Shown: positions 46,777-56,792 of the stretch, piece by piece
How the letters are laid out: every line of letters begins with the position of its first letter
Position numbering within the stretch: the stretch's first letter is position 1
Assembly (NCBI RefSeq): GCF_014217785.1
Contig: NZ_CP048814.1
Location: 186,001 to 250,000, forward strand
Origin: Rhodococcus triatomae
GTDB taxonomy: Bacteria > Actinomycetota > Actinomycetes > Mycobacteriales > Mycobacteriaceae
Direction: 5' to 3'
Length of the DNA: 64,000 nt
The notes under the pieces: model-generated
The model's database searches: none
What the model was told of the DNA's origin: nothing
Seen by the model: only the letters and a program-made list of their open reading frames with translations
Position numbers and translations under genes: made by a program

Positions 46777-47832
46777 TCAGTTGCCACCGGTAACGGTGGC
46801 CTGCTTGTACTCACGGTCGGTGTTGAACGGCGTCGTCGAGGTCGCGACCGGCGATTCGCCGATCTCTGCGAGCGCCTGCGCCGTGGTGAGCTCGGAGCCA
46901 CCCTCCGAAGCGGGCTTGCGCAGCTCGATGTATTGGTCGAACTTCTCCGGCGACACTGCGCGGACCTCGAAGTTCATCATCGCGTGGTACGTGCCACACA
47001 TCTCGGCGCAGCGCCCGACGAAGGCGCCTTCACGCTCGATCTCGCTGATCTGGAAGACGTTGTCGGAGTTGTTTTCCTTCGGGTTCGGGTTCACGTCCCG
47101 CTTGAACAGGAACTCCGGCACCCAGAAGGCGTGGATGACGTCGGAGGACGCGAGCTCGAACTCGATGCGCTTGCCGGTGGGCAGGACGAGGATCGGGATC
47201 TCCTCGCTGCTGCCGACGGTCTCGATCTTGTTGTACTTGAGGTACGACAGGTCCTCGGGCGAACGTCCGTGCACCGCGCCCGGGAGTTCGTGGCCGTCTT
47301 CGGACACCCTCTCCGTGGCGCGCTCGGCGAATGCCTGGGCCTCGTAGTCGATGCCGTCGTACTTGCCGGTGCCGTCGCTGGGCTCGATGGAGCGGTAGCC
47401 GAACTTCCAGTTCCACTGGTAGGCCGTGACGTCGACGACGACATCCGGGTTGTCCTCCTTGTCGAGGACGTAGTTCTGCACGACGACGGTGAAGTAGAAC
47501 AGCACCGCGATGATGACGAACGGAACGGCGGTGTAGGCCAGCTCGAGCGGCACGTTGTAGGCGGTCTGCCGCGGGAACTCCGGGGAGTCCTTCTTCTTGC
47601 GGTGGAACACGACGGTCCAGAACACCAGGCCCCAGACGATGACGCCCATGACCAGCGCGGCGATGACGGACCAGGTCCACAGTTCACGCATCCGGTGTGC
47701 CTGGGGAGTGATGCCCGAGGGCCACCCGAACCGGAGCACCGAGTTGTCTATCGAACAACCCGACAGCAGCAAGGCAGCAATGCCCAGAGATACTGCCAGC
47801 CCGGTCCGCCGAAGGATCCGACCTTGCGCCAC
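46777..47832 (-). CDS. ctaC: Cytochrome c oxidase subunit II with CuA site
   Basis: This is a 351-aa lipoprotein-type subunit II. The signal LAVSLGIAALLLSGCS ends in a lipobox Cys. Two helices follow (WTWSVIAALVMGVIVWGLVFWTVVF and AVPFVIIAVLFYFTVVV) before the cupredoxin domain. The CuA ligands are in CAEMCGTYHAMM, with the earlier His in DVIHAFWVPEF. It receives electrons from the di-haem QcrC. The GTG at 47832 is chosen because AGGAAGG lies 7 nt upstream; the GTG at 47838 is too close to that site. Confidence 0.95.
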   Translation of the reverse strand: MAQGRILRRTGLAVSLGIAALLLSGCSIDNSVLRFGWPSGITPQAHRMRELWTWSVIAALVMGVIVWGLVFWTVVFHRKKKDSPEFPRQTAYNVPLELAYTAVPFVIIAVLFYFTVVVQNYVLDKEDNPDVVVDVTAYQWNWKFGYRSIEPSDGTGKYDGIDYEAQAFAERATERVSEDGHELPGAVHGRSPEDLSYLKYNKIETVGSSEEIPILVLPTGKRIEFELASSDVIHAFWVPEFLFKRDVNPNPKENNSDNVFQISEIEREGAFVGRCAEMCGTYHAMMNFEVRAVSPEKFDQYIELRKPASEGGSELTTAQALAEIGESPVATSTTPFNTDREYKQATVTGGN

Positions 47833-48091
47833 GTTCACGCCTTCCTGATCGCCGCAAATTCCACCTGGGCACCTCACAGGGAAGGCCCAATTACTACGCA
47901 GCGTAGACCAAAGCGGTCGGCGATTCCCCTCCGGGTCGAATCGTGTCGTCGGAGCGGGGTCTCCGGAGCGGAACGAGCTTCTGCGGCATACTTTCGGGAG
48001 TATCGCTCGCCCGGCACCGACGGGGCGGGATTCGAGGCGCGTCCTTCGACCGAGGCGCTCTTCCCCTATTCGAATCGAGGTATCGGACGCA

Positions 48092-50038
48092 GTGTGCGGA
48101 TTGCTCGGCTTCTTGACCACCGACGGGACCAGTGACCACCTGGTCTCGCGGATCGACCAGGCCATGCACTGCCTGCGCCACCGCGGCCCGGACGAGCACG
48201 GCACGTGGCACGACGAGGACCTCGTCTTCGGGTTCAACCGGCTCTCGATCATCGACCTCGAACATTCGCACCAGCCGCTGCGCTGGGGCCCGGTGGAGAA
48301 CCCGGAACGCTACGCGCTGACGTTCAACGGTGAGATCTACAACTATCTCGAGATCCGCGCGCAGTTGACGGACGAGTTCGGGGCACAGTTCCGGACCGAG
48401 GGCGACTCGGAGGCCATCGTCGCCGCGTACCACTACTGGGGCGAGGACGCGGTGCGCCGCCTCCGGGGCATGTTCGCGTTCGCCGTGTGGGACACCGAGA
48501 CGCGAGAGTTGTTCATCGCCCGCGACCCGTTCGGCATCAAGCCGCTGTTCCTCGCCACCGGCGCCCGCGGCACCGCCTTCGGCAGCGAGAAGAAGAGCCT
48601 GCTCGAACTCGCGGACGCGATCGGTATCGGCACGGAGCTCGATCCTCGTGCCGTCGAGCACTACACCGTGCTGCAGTACGTTCCCGAGCCGGAAACCCTG
48701 CACGCACAGATCCGCAGACTCGAGTCCGGCTGTTTCGCCCGGGTCCGGCCGGGCGAACGCCCGGCCGTCACCCGCTACTTCCGTCCGACCTTCCCGGTTC
48801 GCCCGTTCGCACCGGGTACCGAGCAGCAGCGCTACCGGGAGATCGCCGACGCGCTCGAGGATTCGGTCGCCAAGCACATGCGGGCCGACGTGACGGTCGG
48901 GTCCTTCCTGTCCGGTGGCATCGATTCGACCGCGATCGCCGCTCTCGCGATGCGGCACAACCCGAACCTGATCACCTTCACGACCGGATTCGAGCGGGAG
49001 GGCTACTCCGAGGTCGACGTCGCTGCGGAGTCGGCCGAGGCGATCGGAGCCCGGCACGTGGTGAAGGTCGTGAGTCCGGCCGAGTTCGCGGCGGCCATTC
49101 CCGAGATCGTGTGGTACCTGGACGACCCGGTTGCCGATCCTGCGCTGGTCCCGCTGTGGTTCGTCGCCCGTGAGGCCCGCAAGCACGTCAAGGTGGTGCT
49201 GTCCGGGGAGGGCGCGGACGAGCTGTTCGGCGGATACACCATCTACCGCGAGCCGCTCTCACTCGCTCCGTTCGAACGGATGCCGGCGGGTCTGCGCCGT
49301 CTCGCGGGCAAGCTGTCGGACCGGATCCCGGAGGGGACGCGCGGCAAGAGCCTGTTGCACCGCGGTTCGCTGTCGCTGGAGGAGCGCTACTACGGCAACG
49401 CCCGCAGCTTCAACGACGCCCAGCTGCGTGCCGTGCTCCGCGACTTCCGGCCGGAGTGGACCCACCAGGACGTCACGGCCTCGATCTACGCGGAGTCGCA
49501 GGGCTGGGATCCGGTGGCCCGGATGCAGCACCTGGATCTGTTCACCTGGCTTCGCGGCGACATTCTGGTCAAGGCCGACAAGATGACGATGGCGAACTCG
49601 CTCGAACTGCGGGTCCCGTTCCTCGATCCCGAGGTCTTCGAGGTCGCCTCCCAGGTCCCGCTGGAGCAGAAGATCACGACGAAGCGCCGGGGCGGCTCGC
49701 AACCGACGACGAAGTACGCGCTCCGCCAGGCACTGGAGGGCATCGTGCCCGCCCACGTGCTCCATCGCGCCAAGCTCGGTTTCCCGGTGCCGCTGCGGCA
49801 CTGGTTGCAGGGCACGGAGCTGTTCGACTGGGCCCGCGAGCAGATCACGGAGTCCGGCGCCGATCATCTGATCGACAAGGCCGCGGTACTGAAGATGCTG
49901 GACGAGCACCGGGCCGGTGAATCCGATCACAGCCGCAGGCTGTGGACCGTCCTCGTGTTCATGGTGTGGCACGGGATCTTCGTCGAGAAGCGCATCGTGC
50001 CCACGATCGCCGAGCCGGTCTACCCGGTATCGCTGTAA
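48092..50038 (+). CDS. asnB: AsnB/LtsA-type glutamine amidotransferase (asparagine synthase family)
   Basis: This is a 648-aa class II amidotransferase plus synthetase. Cys2 after the initiator (MCGLLGFL) is the N-terminal glutaminase nucleophile. RLSIIDLEHSHQP and FNGEIYNYLE complete that domain. The synthetase PP-loop SGGIDST lies at about residues 274-280. In corynebacteria and mycobacteria the protein at this locus amidates meso-DAP of peptidoglycan precursors (LtsA/AsnB) rather than making free asparagine. That fits the cell-wall setting, but sequence alone does not exclude asparagine synthesis. The GTG at 48092 gives the required Met-Cys start. Confidence 0.93.
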   Translation: MCGLLGFLTTDGTSDHLVSRIDQAMHCLRHRGPDEHGTWHDEDLVFGFNRLSIIDLEHSHQPLRWGPVENPERYALTFNGEIYNYLEIRAQLTDEFGAQFRTEGDSEAIVAAYHYWGEDAVRRLRGMFAFAVWDTETRELFIARDPFGIKPLFLATGARGTAFGSEKKSLLELADAIGIGTELDPRAVEHYTVLQYVPEPETLHAQIRRLESGCFARVRPGERPAVTRYFRPTFPVRPFAPGTEQQRYREIADALEDSVAKHMRADVTVGSFLSGGIDSTAIAALAMRHNPNLITFTTGFEREGYSEVDVAAESAEAIGARHVVKVVSPAEFAAAIPEIVWYLDDPVADPALVPLWFVAREARKHVKVVLSGEGADELFGGYTIYREPLSLAPFERMPAGLRRLAGKLSDRIPEGTRGKSLLHRGSLSLEERYYGNARSFNDAQLRAVLRDFRPEWTHQDVTASIYAESQGWDPVARMQHLDLFTWLRGDILVKADKMTMANSLELRVPFLDPEVFEVASQVPLEQKITTKRRGGSQPTTKYALRQALEGIVPAHVLHRAKLGFPVPLRHWLQGTELFDWAREQITESGADHLIDKAAVLKMLDEHRAGESDHSRRLWTVLVFMVWHGIFVEKRIVPTIAEPVYPVSL

Positions 50039-50069
50039 CTCCCCTCCCCACCGAAACGCCCCCTCCCCT

Positions 50070-50120
50070 GGGTGAAGGTGGCCTTCGACCGGTCAGACCG
50101 GTCGAAGGCCACCTTCACCC
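50070..50120. repeat. Dispersed palindromic repeat, copy 2, between asnB and adoK
   Basis: Perfect 25-bp arms (50070-50094 and 50096-50120) around one base share the arm sequence of the copy at 46046-46098. The site lies between convergent stops and can act as a bidirectional terminator. Confidence 0.85.
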
Positions 50121-50178
50121 GGGCCGGGCGGGTTTGCGGGGTGGCGGGGTCGGGGGTGGCGGGGTCGGGGCCGGTCAC

Positions 50179-51159
<981 letters not shown>

Positions 51160-51248
51160 TCAGCATGGAGGACGGGGCAGGAAAGCTTCACCGTACCCGG
51201 CGGCCGGTGGGCCCGGACCACGCTCCGTACGACACGCATGGACGCGAA

Positions 51249-51292
51249 ACGCCTCCGGCGCGCAACCCGGGAGGGTTCCGCGCCGGAGGCGT
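51249..51292 (-). terminator. Terminator of erpA
   Basis: A 14-bp stem (51249-51262 with 51279-51292) is extended inside by one mismatch and 5 more pairs with loop GGGA. It lies 24 bp after the erpA stop. Confidence 0.85.
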
Positions 51293-51316
51293 CGTGCTCG
51301 GTGTGGCGTGGGTGCG

Positions 51317-51667
51317 TCAGTTGAACGAGTCACCGCACGCGCACGAACCCGTGGCGTTGGGGTTGTCGATGGTGAAGCCCTGCTTCTCGATGGTGTCCAC
51401 GAAGTCGATGGACGCGCCCTCGACGTAGGGGGCACTCATCCGGTCCACCGCGAGCGCGACACCAGCGAAGTCGACCACCAGGTCGCCGTCGAGGCTGCGG
51501 TCGTCGAAGAACAGCTGGTACCGCAGGCCGGCACATCCGCCCGGCTGTACCGCGATACGCAGCGCCAGATCGTCACGGCCTTCCTGGTCGAGCAGCGCCT
51601 TCGCCTTGGAGGCGGCGGCGTCGGTCATGACCACACCGTGGGTGGTGGTCTCGTTCTGCACAGTCAT
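51317..51667 (-). CDS. erpA: A-type iron-sulfur cluster carrier ErpA
   Basis: This is a 116-aa HesB/IscA-fold protein that delivers Fe-S clusters to apo-enzymes. The three conserved Cys are in QPGGCAGLRYQLFF and the C-terminal GSCACGDSF. DAAASKAKALLDQEGRDDLALRIAV is family-typical. The ATG at 51667 has GGAGAG 4 nt upstream. Client candidates in this window include lipoyl synthase LipA (radical SAM, 4Fe-4S) and the Rieske protein. A cluster of GTCACGG repeats lies upstream between it and the glycerate kinase gene. Confidence 0.93.
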   Translation of the reverse strand: MTVQNETTTHGVVMTDAAASKAKALLDQEGRDDLALRIAVQPGGCAGLRYQLFFDDRSLDGDLVVDFAGVALAVDRMSAPYVEGASIDFVDTIEKQGFTIDNPNATGSCACGDSFN

Positions 51668-51789
51668 GGGCTCTCCCTGTAGTTCGTACCAAACCCGTGA
51701 ACGCTTCAACCGTACTCCGCGCCGGACCTATTCCCGGGTTCCGCTCTCGTCTTCCCCGATGCTATCGAACATCCCGGGGTCATCGCCTG

Positions 51790-51854
51790 TCACGGGCCGT
51801 GGAATGTCACGGCTCCGTCCGAATGTCACGGCCCGAATGTCACGGCGGTCACGG
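51790..51854. promoter_or_regulatory. Cluster of five GTCACGG repeats upstream of erpA
   Basis: GTCACGG occurs at 51790, 51806, 51825, 51839 and 51848. Three are inside the longer GAATGTCACGGC (51802, 51821 and 51835). The cluster lies 120-190 bp upstream of erpA and runs into the 3' end of the glycerate kinase gene. It looks like a multi-site operator; the factor is unknown. Confidence 0.5.
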
Positions 51855-52898
51855 TTCCGGACGGGTGCCCGCGACCGAGGCCGCCAACGACATCAACTGA
51901 TTCTCGGCATCGGAGAGCGCACGTTCGAGCGTACCGGCGTGCTCGACCAGCGAATAGGCCGCCTCGATCCCGGCCTCGCTCAGCTCGGCGGTGGTCAGCT
52001 CCACCTGCCCCGCGACGCACACGGTGGGCACGGACGCCGCACGAGCGGCGGAGGCGAGCGCGATCACGGCCTTCCCCCGCAAGGACTGCCGGTCGAGGCG
52101 TCCTTCTCCCGTGACGAGGAGGTCCGCCGCCGCCAGCTGCTCGTCCTGGCCGGACCGGTCGGCGACCACGCGGGCGCCGGAGGCGCGCTGCGCGCCGAGG
52201 GCGAGCAGCGCGGCACCGATTCCGCCCGCCGCACCGGCGCCCGGCGCATCGGCGACCGCGTGCCCCCACCCGTCGAGCCGAGCGGCCCATTCGGCGTTGG
52301 CGTCCTCGAGGACGCGAACGGTGCGCGCACCGGCACCTTTCTGCGGACCGAACACGTACGCCGCGCCGTGCGGCCCGAGCAGGGTGTTCTCGACATCGGT
52401 GGCCGCCACCAGGTCGACTCCGTCGAGCGCGCGGAGCGCCGCGTCCCATCCGCCGAGTGCCTCGACGAGGCCGCGTCCGCCGTCGGTACAGGAGCTGCCT
52501 CCCAACCCGAGGACGATCCGGTGTGCGCCCGCGTCGAGTGCGGCGCGCACGAGCTGGCCCACGCCTCGGCTGTGTGCGCGGAGCGCGGTGTCGTCGTCCG
52601 GCACCCGGCCCAGCAGTCCCAGGCCGCACGCCTGCGCGGATTCGAGATAGGCGGTGTCACCGTCGAGCAGCCACTGCGCGGTGGTCTCGTCGTCGAGCGG
52701 GCCCGACACCCGCGCCTGCTGCACCCGACCACCGGACGCCGCGAGTACGTCGACGAAACCGGGACCACCGTCGGATTGCGGCACGGGTACGGCCTCGTCG
52801 GCCGGACGCACTCGCGCCCACCCGGCCGCGATGGCCGCGCACGCCTGCGCAGAGGTCAGTGTCTCGCCGAACGAGTCCGGTGCGATCATCACCCGCAT
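51849..52898 (-). CDS. Glycerate kinase (GlxK/GarK family)
   Basis: This is a 349-aa glycerate kinase. MRVMIAPDSFGETLTSAQACAAIAAGW is the conserved start, followed by PQSDGGPGFVDVLA (substrate loop), VLGLGGSSCTDGGRGLVEALGG and LLVTGEGRLDRQSLRGKAV. It phosphorylates D-glycerate for glyoxylate or serine-related metabolism, though actinobacterial members are little studied. The ATG at 52898 is leaderless (TACACT, then 6 nt). It is divergent from the DUF3043 gene, with 111 bp between starts. Confidence 0.9.
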   Translation of the reverse strand: MRVMIAPDSFGETLTSAQACAAIAAGWARVRPADEAVPVPQSDGGPGFVDVLAASGGRVQQARVSGPLDDETTAQWLLDGDTAYLESAQACGLGLLGRVPDDDTALRAHSRGVGQLVRAALDAGAHRIVLGLGGSSCTDGGRGLVEALGGWDAALRALDGVDLVAATDVENTLLGPHGAAYVFGPQKGAGARTVRVLEDANAEWAARLDGWGHAVADAPGAGAAGGIGAALLALGAQRASGARVVADRSGQDEQLAAADLLVTGEGRLDRQSLRGKAVIALASAARAASVPTVCVAGQVELTTAELSEAGIEAAYSLVEHAGTLERALSDAENQLMSLAASVAGTRPEP

Positions 52899-52904
52899 CG
52901 CCGC

Positions 52905-52910
52905 AGTGTA
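52905..52910 (-). promoter_or_regulatory. -10 TACACT of a leaderless transcript (glycerate kinase)
   Basis: TACACT ends 6 nt before the ATG at 52898. Confidence 0.65.
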
Positions 52911-52997
52911 GGGCGCACCAGGGGTGTGTGCAGGTCGGCGCGGCGGGCGCGCACACCTCGTGGTCAGGTCGGTTGCCCGCCCCCCGGTGGCGTCGCC

Positions 52998-53003
52998 TAC
53001 CCT
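52998..53003 (+). promoter_or_regulatory. -10 TACCCT of a leaderless transcript (DUF3043 gene)
   Basis: TACCCT ends 6 nt before the GTG at 53010. GGAAGG fills the spacer and could serve a longer RNA. Confidence 0.6.
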
Positions 53004-53009
53004 GGAAGG

Positions 53010-53666
53010 GTGAAATTGCTACGCCGTGGTGACTCTGACGATTCGGACAAGCGGGACGTCGAGGTCGCCGAGCCCTCCGTGGACCCCGAGTCCGCCGAGG
53101 ACGCCCCCGTGGGCAAGGGCAGGCCCACCCCCAAGCGCCGCGACGCCGAGAACCGGCGGCGTGGCCCGGTGGCGCCGGCTCCGATGACCGCGAAGGAAGC
53201 TCGGGCGCGCCGCAAGGCGACACGGGGTTCCAAGGACGAGCGCAAGGCCGCGGCCGCGGAGCGCCGTGCCACCGCCGCCGATCGTCGTGCCCGGATGCTC
53301 GCCGGCGAGGACAAGTACCTACTCCCCCGCGACAAGGGCCCCGTGCGCGCCTACGTCCGCGACTTCGTCGACGCCAGACGCAACCTCGTCGGCCTGTTCA
53401 TGCCGCTGGCGATCGTGCTGATCATGGCCATGTTCGTCAGCCCCGAACTGCAGGCCTTCGTGACCCTCGGCATGCTGGTGATGATGGTCCTCATGGTCAT
53501 CGAGGGGATCTACATCGGGCGTGTGGTCAACAGCCGGGTGCGCGATCGGTTCCCGGACACCCTCGACGGAGGCTTCAAGCTCGGTTGGTACGCATTCGTG
53601 CGGGCCTCCCAGATCCGCAAGCTGCGGGCGCCGAAGCCCCGCGTCGGTCCCGGCGACGCGATCTGA
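53010..53666 (+). CDS. DUF3043 membrane protein (Rv2206-like)
   Basis: This is a 218-aa protein. A long, highly charged cytoplasmic N-terminal half is rich in Arg/Lys/Asp/Ala (KEARARRKATRGSKDERKAA). LLPRDKGPVRAYVRDFVDARRN and two helices follow (about residues 127-147 and 150-170). It ends in a basic tail (SQIRKLRAPKPRVGPGD). This matches the DUF3043 family at the mycobacterial Rv2206 position. Function is unknown. cobT follows 69 bp downstream, with its own candidate -10. Confidence 0.87.
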   Translation: MKLLRRGDSDDSDKRDVEVAEPSVDPESAEDAPVGKGRPTPKRRDAENRRRGPVAPAPMTAKEARARRKATRGSKDERKAAAAERRATAADRRARMLAGEDKYLLPRDKGPVRAYVRDFVDARRNLVGLFMPLAIVLIMAMFVSPELQAFVTLGMLVMMVLMVIEGIYIGRVVNSRVRDRFPDTLDGGFKLGWYAFVRASQIRKLRAPKPRVGPGDAI

Positions 53667-53683
53667 TCGTCCACCGTTGTTGG

Positions 53684-53689
53684 TAGCGT
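53684..53689 (+). promoter_or_regulatory. Candidate -10 (TAGCGT) for cobT-cobS
   Basis: TAGCGT lies 46 bp before the cobT GTG, leaving a leader of about 40 nt with AAAGG near its end. No clear -35 is seen. Confidence 0.4.
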
Positions 53690-53735
53690 TCCGTCGCAGG
53701 ACCGCGCGTGGGACCGGTCCAGGGAAAGGCGCAGC

Positions 53736-54884
53736 GTGACCGACGATCCGAGCCGTTTCGACTCCATCACTCCCCCGGACGCGGGAATCCGTGCCGAGGC
53801 GCAGGCACGGCAACGGTTGCTCACCAAACCGGAGGGCTCCCTCGGCCGCCTGGAGGAACTGGCGATCTGGGCCGCCGCGTGCCAGGGGCAGTGCCCACCG
53901 CGTGCGTTCGCCCGCCCTCGCGTCGTGGTGTTCGCGGGCGATCACGGCATCGCCGCACACGGAGTTTCCGCGTATCCGCCGGAGGTCACCGTCCAGATGG
54001 TGGCCAACATCCTCGCGGGCGGCGCCGCCGTCAACGCCCTGGCCGCCACGGCGGGGGCGAGCGTGCGAGTGGTCGATCTGGCGGTGAACGGCGAGTCCCC
54101 GGAGTCGGTGTCCGGGCACAAGATTCGCCGATCCTCGGGCTCCATCGACCGCGAGGACGCCCTCACCGACGAGGAGACCCTCCGGGCGATCGCCGCGGGA
54201 CGGGCCATTGCGGACGACGAGATCGACTCCGGCGCAGATCTTCTCGTTGCCGGCGACATGGGTATCGGCAACACGACGCCGGCCACCGTCCTCGTCGCGA
54301 GCCTCGCGGGAGTCGAGCCGGTGGCCGCGGTCGGACGCGGCACCGGAGTCGACGACGCCGGCTGGATCCGCAAGACGGCCGCGATCCGCGACGCGATGTG
54401 GCGCGCCCGGCCGGTGGTCCGTGACACGACGGCTCTGCTGCGCACCGTCGGCGGTGCCGACCTCGCCGCCATGGCAGGATTCCTCGCCCAGGCCGCGTTG
54501 CGGCGCACGCCGGTCGTACTCGACGGCTTGGTGGTCACTGCAGCCGCCGTCGTGGCCGAGGAACTCGCCTCCGGCGCCGCCCAGTGGTGGGTCGCCGGAC
54601 ATCGCTCGACCGAACCGGCACACACCATCGCGCTCGAGCACCTACGGCTGAGACCTCTCCTGGAACTCGACATGCGACTCGGCGAGGGATCGGGGGCGCT
54701 CGCGGCGCTACCGGTGTTGCAGGGAGCGGTCGCCACCCTCGCCGAGATGGCCACTTTCGCCGAGGCCGGGGTGAGCACCGCCGCCGAGGACACCGACACC
54801 TCGGGGGCGAGTCCCGAGCCGGACCACGCAGTGCCGTCGAGCGCCGAGCCTGCGGCGTCGAACGCCGAGCCGGCCGCGGGCTGA
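53736..54884 (+). CDS. cobT: CobT, nicotinate-nucleotide--dimethylbenzimidazole phosphoribosyltransferase
   Basis: This is a 382-aa enzyme that makes alpha-ribazole phosphate, the lower-ligand nucleotide of cobalamin. Family parts are [59 protein letters not shown] and [18 protein letters not shown], then GHRSTEPAH. The C-terminal 35 residues are a low-complexity Ala/Glu/Pro tail. The GTG at 53736 has AAAGG 7 nt upstream. cobS starts 3 bp after its stop, so the pair acts in one nucleotide-loop assembly step. Confidence 0.95.
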   Translation: MTDDPSRFDSITPPDAGIRAEAQARQRLLTKPEGSLGRLEELAIWAAACQGQCPPRAFARPRVVVFAGDHGIAAHGVSAYPPEVTVQMVANILAGGAAVNALAATAGASVRVVDLAVNGESPESVSGHKIRRSSGSIDREDALTDEETLRAIAAGRAIADDEIDSGADLLVAGDMGIGNTTPATVLVASLAGVEPVAAVGRGTGVDDAGWIRKTAAIRDAMWRARPVVRDTTALLRTVGGADLAAMAGFLAQAALRRTPVVLDGLVVTAAAVVAEELASGAAQWWVAGHRSTEPAHTIALEHLRLRPLLELDMRLGEGSGALAALPVLQGAVATLAEMATFAEAGVSTAAEDTDTSGASPEPDHAVPSSAEPAASNAEPAAG

Positions 54885-54887
54885 CCC

Positions 54888-55640
54888 GTGCGGGCTGGTG
54901 CGTCGGGCGTCCGGCTGGCCTTCTCCTGGCTGACGGTCCTGCCCGTCCACGGCCCGGACGCGGTCGATCGCCGGGCCGCGGCGCGAGCGATCGCGGCCGC
55001 CCCGCTGGTCGGCCTCGTGCTGGGCGGAGTCGCCGCCGCAATCGCCTGGATCGGTACGGCGGCCGGTGTGAGTCCGGCGCTGGCCGGGCTGGTGACGGTC
55101 GCGGCACTGGCCCTGTGCACCCGCGGTATGCACGTCGACGGGCTGGCCGACACGTTCGACGGCCTCGGCTGCTACGGCCCGCCGGAGCGCGCCCTCGAGG
55201 TCATGCGCTCCGGTGGTGCCGGCCCGTTCGGGGTCGCGGCCCTCGTCGTCGGCATCGGGGCGCAAGCCCTTGCTTTCGGAACTCTCGCTGCCGCAGGACA
55301 GTTCGCGGCGCTGATCGTCGCGGTCACGGCCGGCCGCGTGGCGGTGGTGTGGGTGTGCCGTCGCGGGACGGGTGCGGCGAGCGAGCACGGGTTCGGGGCC
55401 CTCACCGCGGGTACCCAGCGGATCCGGGTCGCCGTGCTGTGGACGGTACTGCTCGGGACGGCATCGGTGTGGGTCACGACGTCGTGGTGGCAGGGACCGC
55501 TGGCGGTCACCGTCGCGATCGGAGTGTCCGTCGCTCTCGCGGCGCACTGCGCGCGGCGATTCGGTGGACTCGTCGGCGACACCCTCGGTGCCGTCGTGGA
55601 GCTCACCGTCGCGGTGGCCGCGATCGGCCTCTCGCTCTGA
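54888..55640 (+). CDS. cobS: CobS, cobalamin (5'-phosphate) synthase
   Basis: This is a 250-aa polytopic membrane enzyme that joins adenosylcobinamide-GDP with alpha-ribazole to complete cobalamin. The conserved acidic motif is RGMHVDGLADTFDGLGCYG. GLVGDTLGAVVELTVAVAA near the end is also typical. Several helices are predicted. It starts 3 bp after cobT. It converges with ilvE with only 17 bp between stops and no clear hairpin. Confidence 0.95.
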   Translation: MRAGASGVRLAFSWLTVLPVHGPDAVDRRAAARAIAAAPLVGLVLGGVAAAIAWIGTAAGVSPALAGLVTVAALALCTRGMHVDGLADTFDGLGCYGPPERALEVMRSGGAGPFGVAALVVGIGAQALAFGTLAAAGQFAALIVAVTAGRVAVVWVCRRGTGAASEHGFGALTAGTQRIRVAVLWTVLLGTASVWVTTSWWQGPLAVTVAIGVSVALAAHCARRFGGLVGDTLGAVVELTVAVAAIGLSL

Positions 55641-55657
55641 CCTGAACCCGCCCGACG

Positions 55658-56761
55658 TCAGCGCAGCGTCGTCATCCAGCCGTGGGTGTCGGCGAACGTT
55701 CCCCGCTGGATTCCGGTCAGCGTGTCCCGCAGTGCCATCGTCACCTCGCCGGGCTCGCCGTCCGCCACGACGAACTCCCCCTCGGAGGAACGCACTCGGC
55801 CGACGGGGGTGATCACCGCGGCGGTGCCGCAGGCGAAGACCTCGGTGATCTCACCCGACTCCGACTTCGTCCGCCATTCCTCGGTGCTGATCTTCCGTTC
55901 CTCGACCGCGAAGCCGGCGTCGGTGGCGAGGGTGAGCAGCGAGTTCCGGGTGATGCCGGGGAGCAGCGACCCGGACAGGGACGGGGTCACCAGCTTCGCG
56001 TCGGGGCCGGAGCCGAAGACGAAGAACAGGTTCATTCCCCCCATTTCCTCGACGTACTGCCGTTCGTGCGCGTCGAGCCAGACCACCTGATCGCAGCCCT
56101 CGTCCGCGGCCTGCGCCTGGGCGAGCAGCGACGCGGCGTAGTTTCCGGCGAACTTCGCCGCCCCCGTGCCGCCCGGTGCCGCGCGGACGTATTCGGTGGA
56201 CAGCCACACACTGACCGGCTTGACCCCGCGCGGGAAGTAGGCGCCCGCGGGCGACGCGATGAGCAGGTACTTGTACTCGGCCGCCGGACGCACACCCAGC
56301 CCGGCCTCGGTGGAGAACATGAACGGACGCAGGTACAGCGCATCCTCGCCGCCGGCCGCCGGGACCCATGCGTGGTCGAGATCGAGAAGTTCGGTGATGG
56401 AACGGACGAACAGCTCGGTGGGCAGAGCCGGCATGGCCAGGCGTTCCGCCGACGTGTTCAGGCGCTCCGCGTTGGCCTCGACCCGGAAGGTCGCCAGACC
56501 GCCGTCGGGCTGGCGGTACACCTTCAGGCCCTCGAAGATGGCCTGCCCGTAGTGCAGCACCATCGCGGCAGGGTCGAGCTGGATGGGGCCGTAGGGCTCG
56601 ACCGTCGCTTCGTGCCAGCCGGTACCCGCGGTGTAGGTGATCGACACCATGTAGTCGGTGAAGTGCTGCCCGAATCCCGGTGCCGCCAGTATCTCTCGCC
56701 GATCCTCGTCCGAGGTGGGCGAGGGATGCGGGACATGGAGGAATTCGGAGACACCGGTCAT
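55658..56761 (-). CDS. ilvE: Branched-chain amino acid aminotransferase
   Basis: This is a 367-aa fold-type IV PLP enzyme for the last step of Ile, Leu and Val synthesis. Parts seen are [21 protein letters not shown], the PLP-Lys region [18 protein letters not shown] and [12 protein letters not shown], with [14 protein letters not shown] and [15 protein letters not shown]. Length matches class II BCATs. The ATG at 56761 follows TAGGAT by 6 nt, so the mRNA is probably leaderless. gcvT lies 31 bp upstream on the same strand. Confidence 0.96.
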   Translation of the reverse strand: MTGVSEFLHVPHPSPTSDEDRREILAAPGFGQHFTDYMVSITYTAGTGWHEATVEPYGPIQLDPAAMVLHYGQAIFEGLKVYRQPDGGLATFRVEANAERLNTSAERLAMPALPTELFVRSITELLDLDHAWVPAAGGEDALYLRPFMFSTEAGLGVRPAAEYKYLLIASPAGAYFPRGVKPVSVWLSTEYVRAAPGGTGAAKFAGNYAASLLAQAQAADEGCDQVVWLDAHERQYVEEMGGMNLFFVFGSGPDAKLVTPSLSGSLLPGITRNSLLTLATDAGFAVEERKISTEEWRTKSESGEITEVFACGTAAVITPVGRVRSSEGEFVVADGEPGEVTMALRDTLTGIQRGTFADTHGWMTTLR

Positions 56762-56767
56762 GGCCAG

Positions 56768-56773
56768 ATCCTA
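56768..56773 (-). promoter_or_regulatory. -10 TAGGAT of a leaderless transcript (ilvE)
   Basis: TAGGAT ends 6 nt before the ATG at 56761 and lies in the short gap after gcvT. Confidence 0.65.
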
Positions 56774-56792
56774 TCGAACCCGTCGAGCTGCC

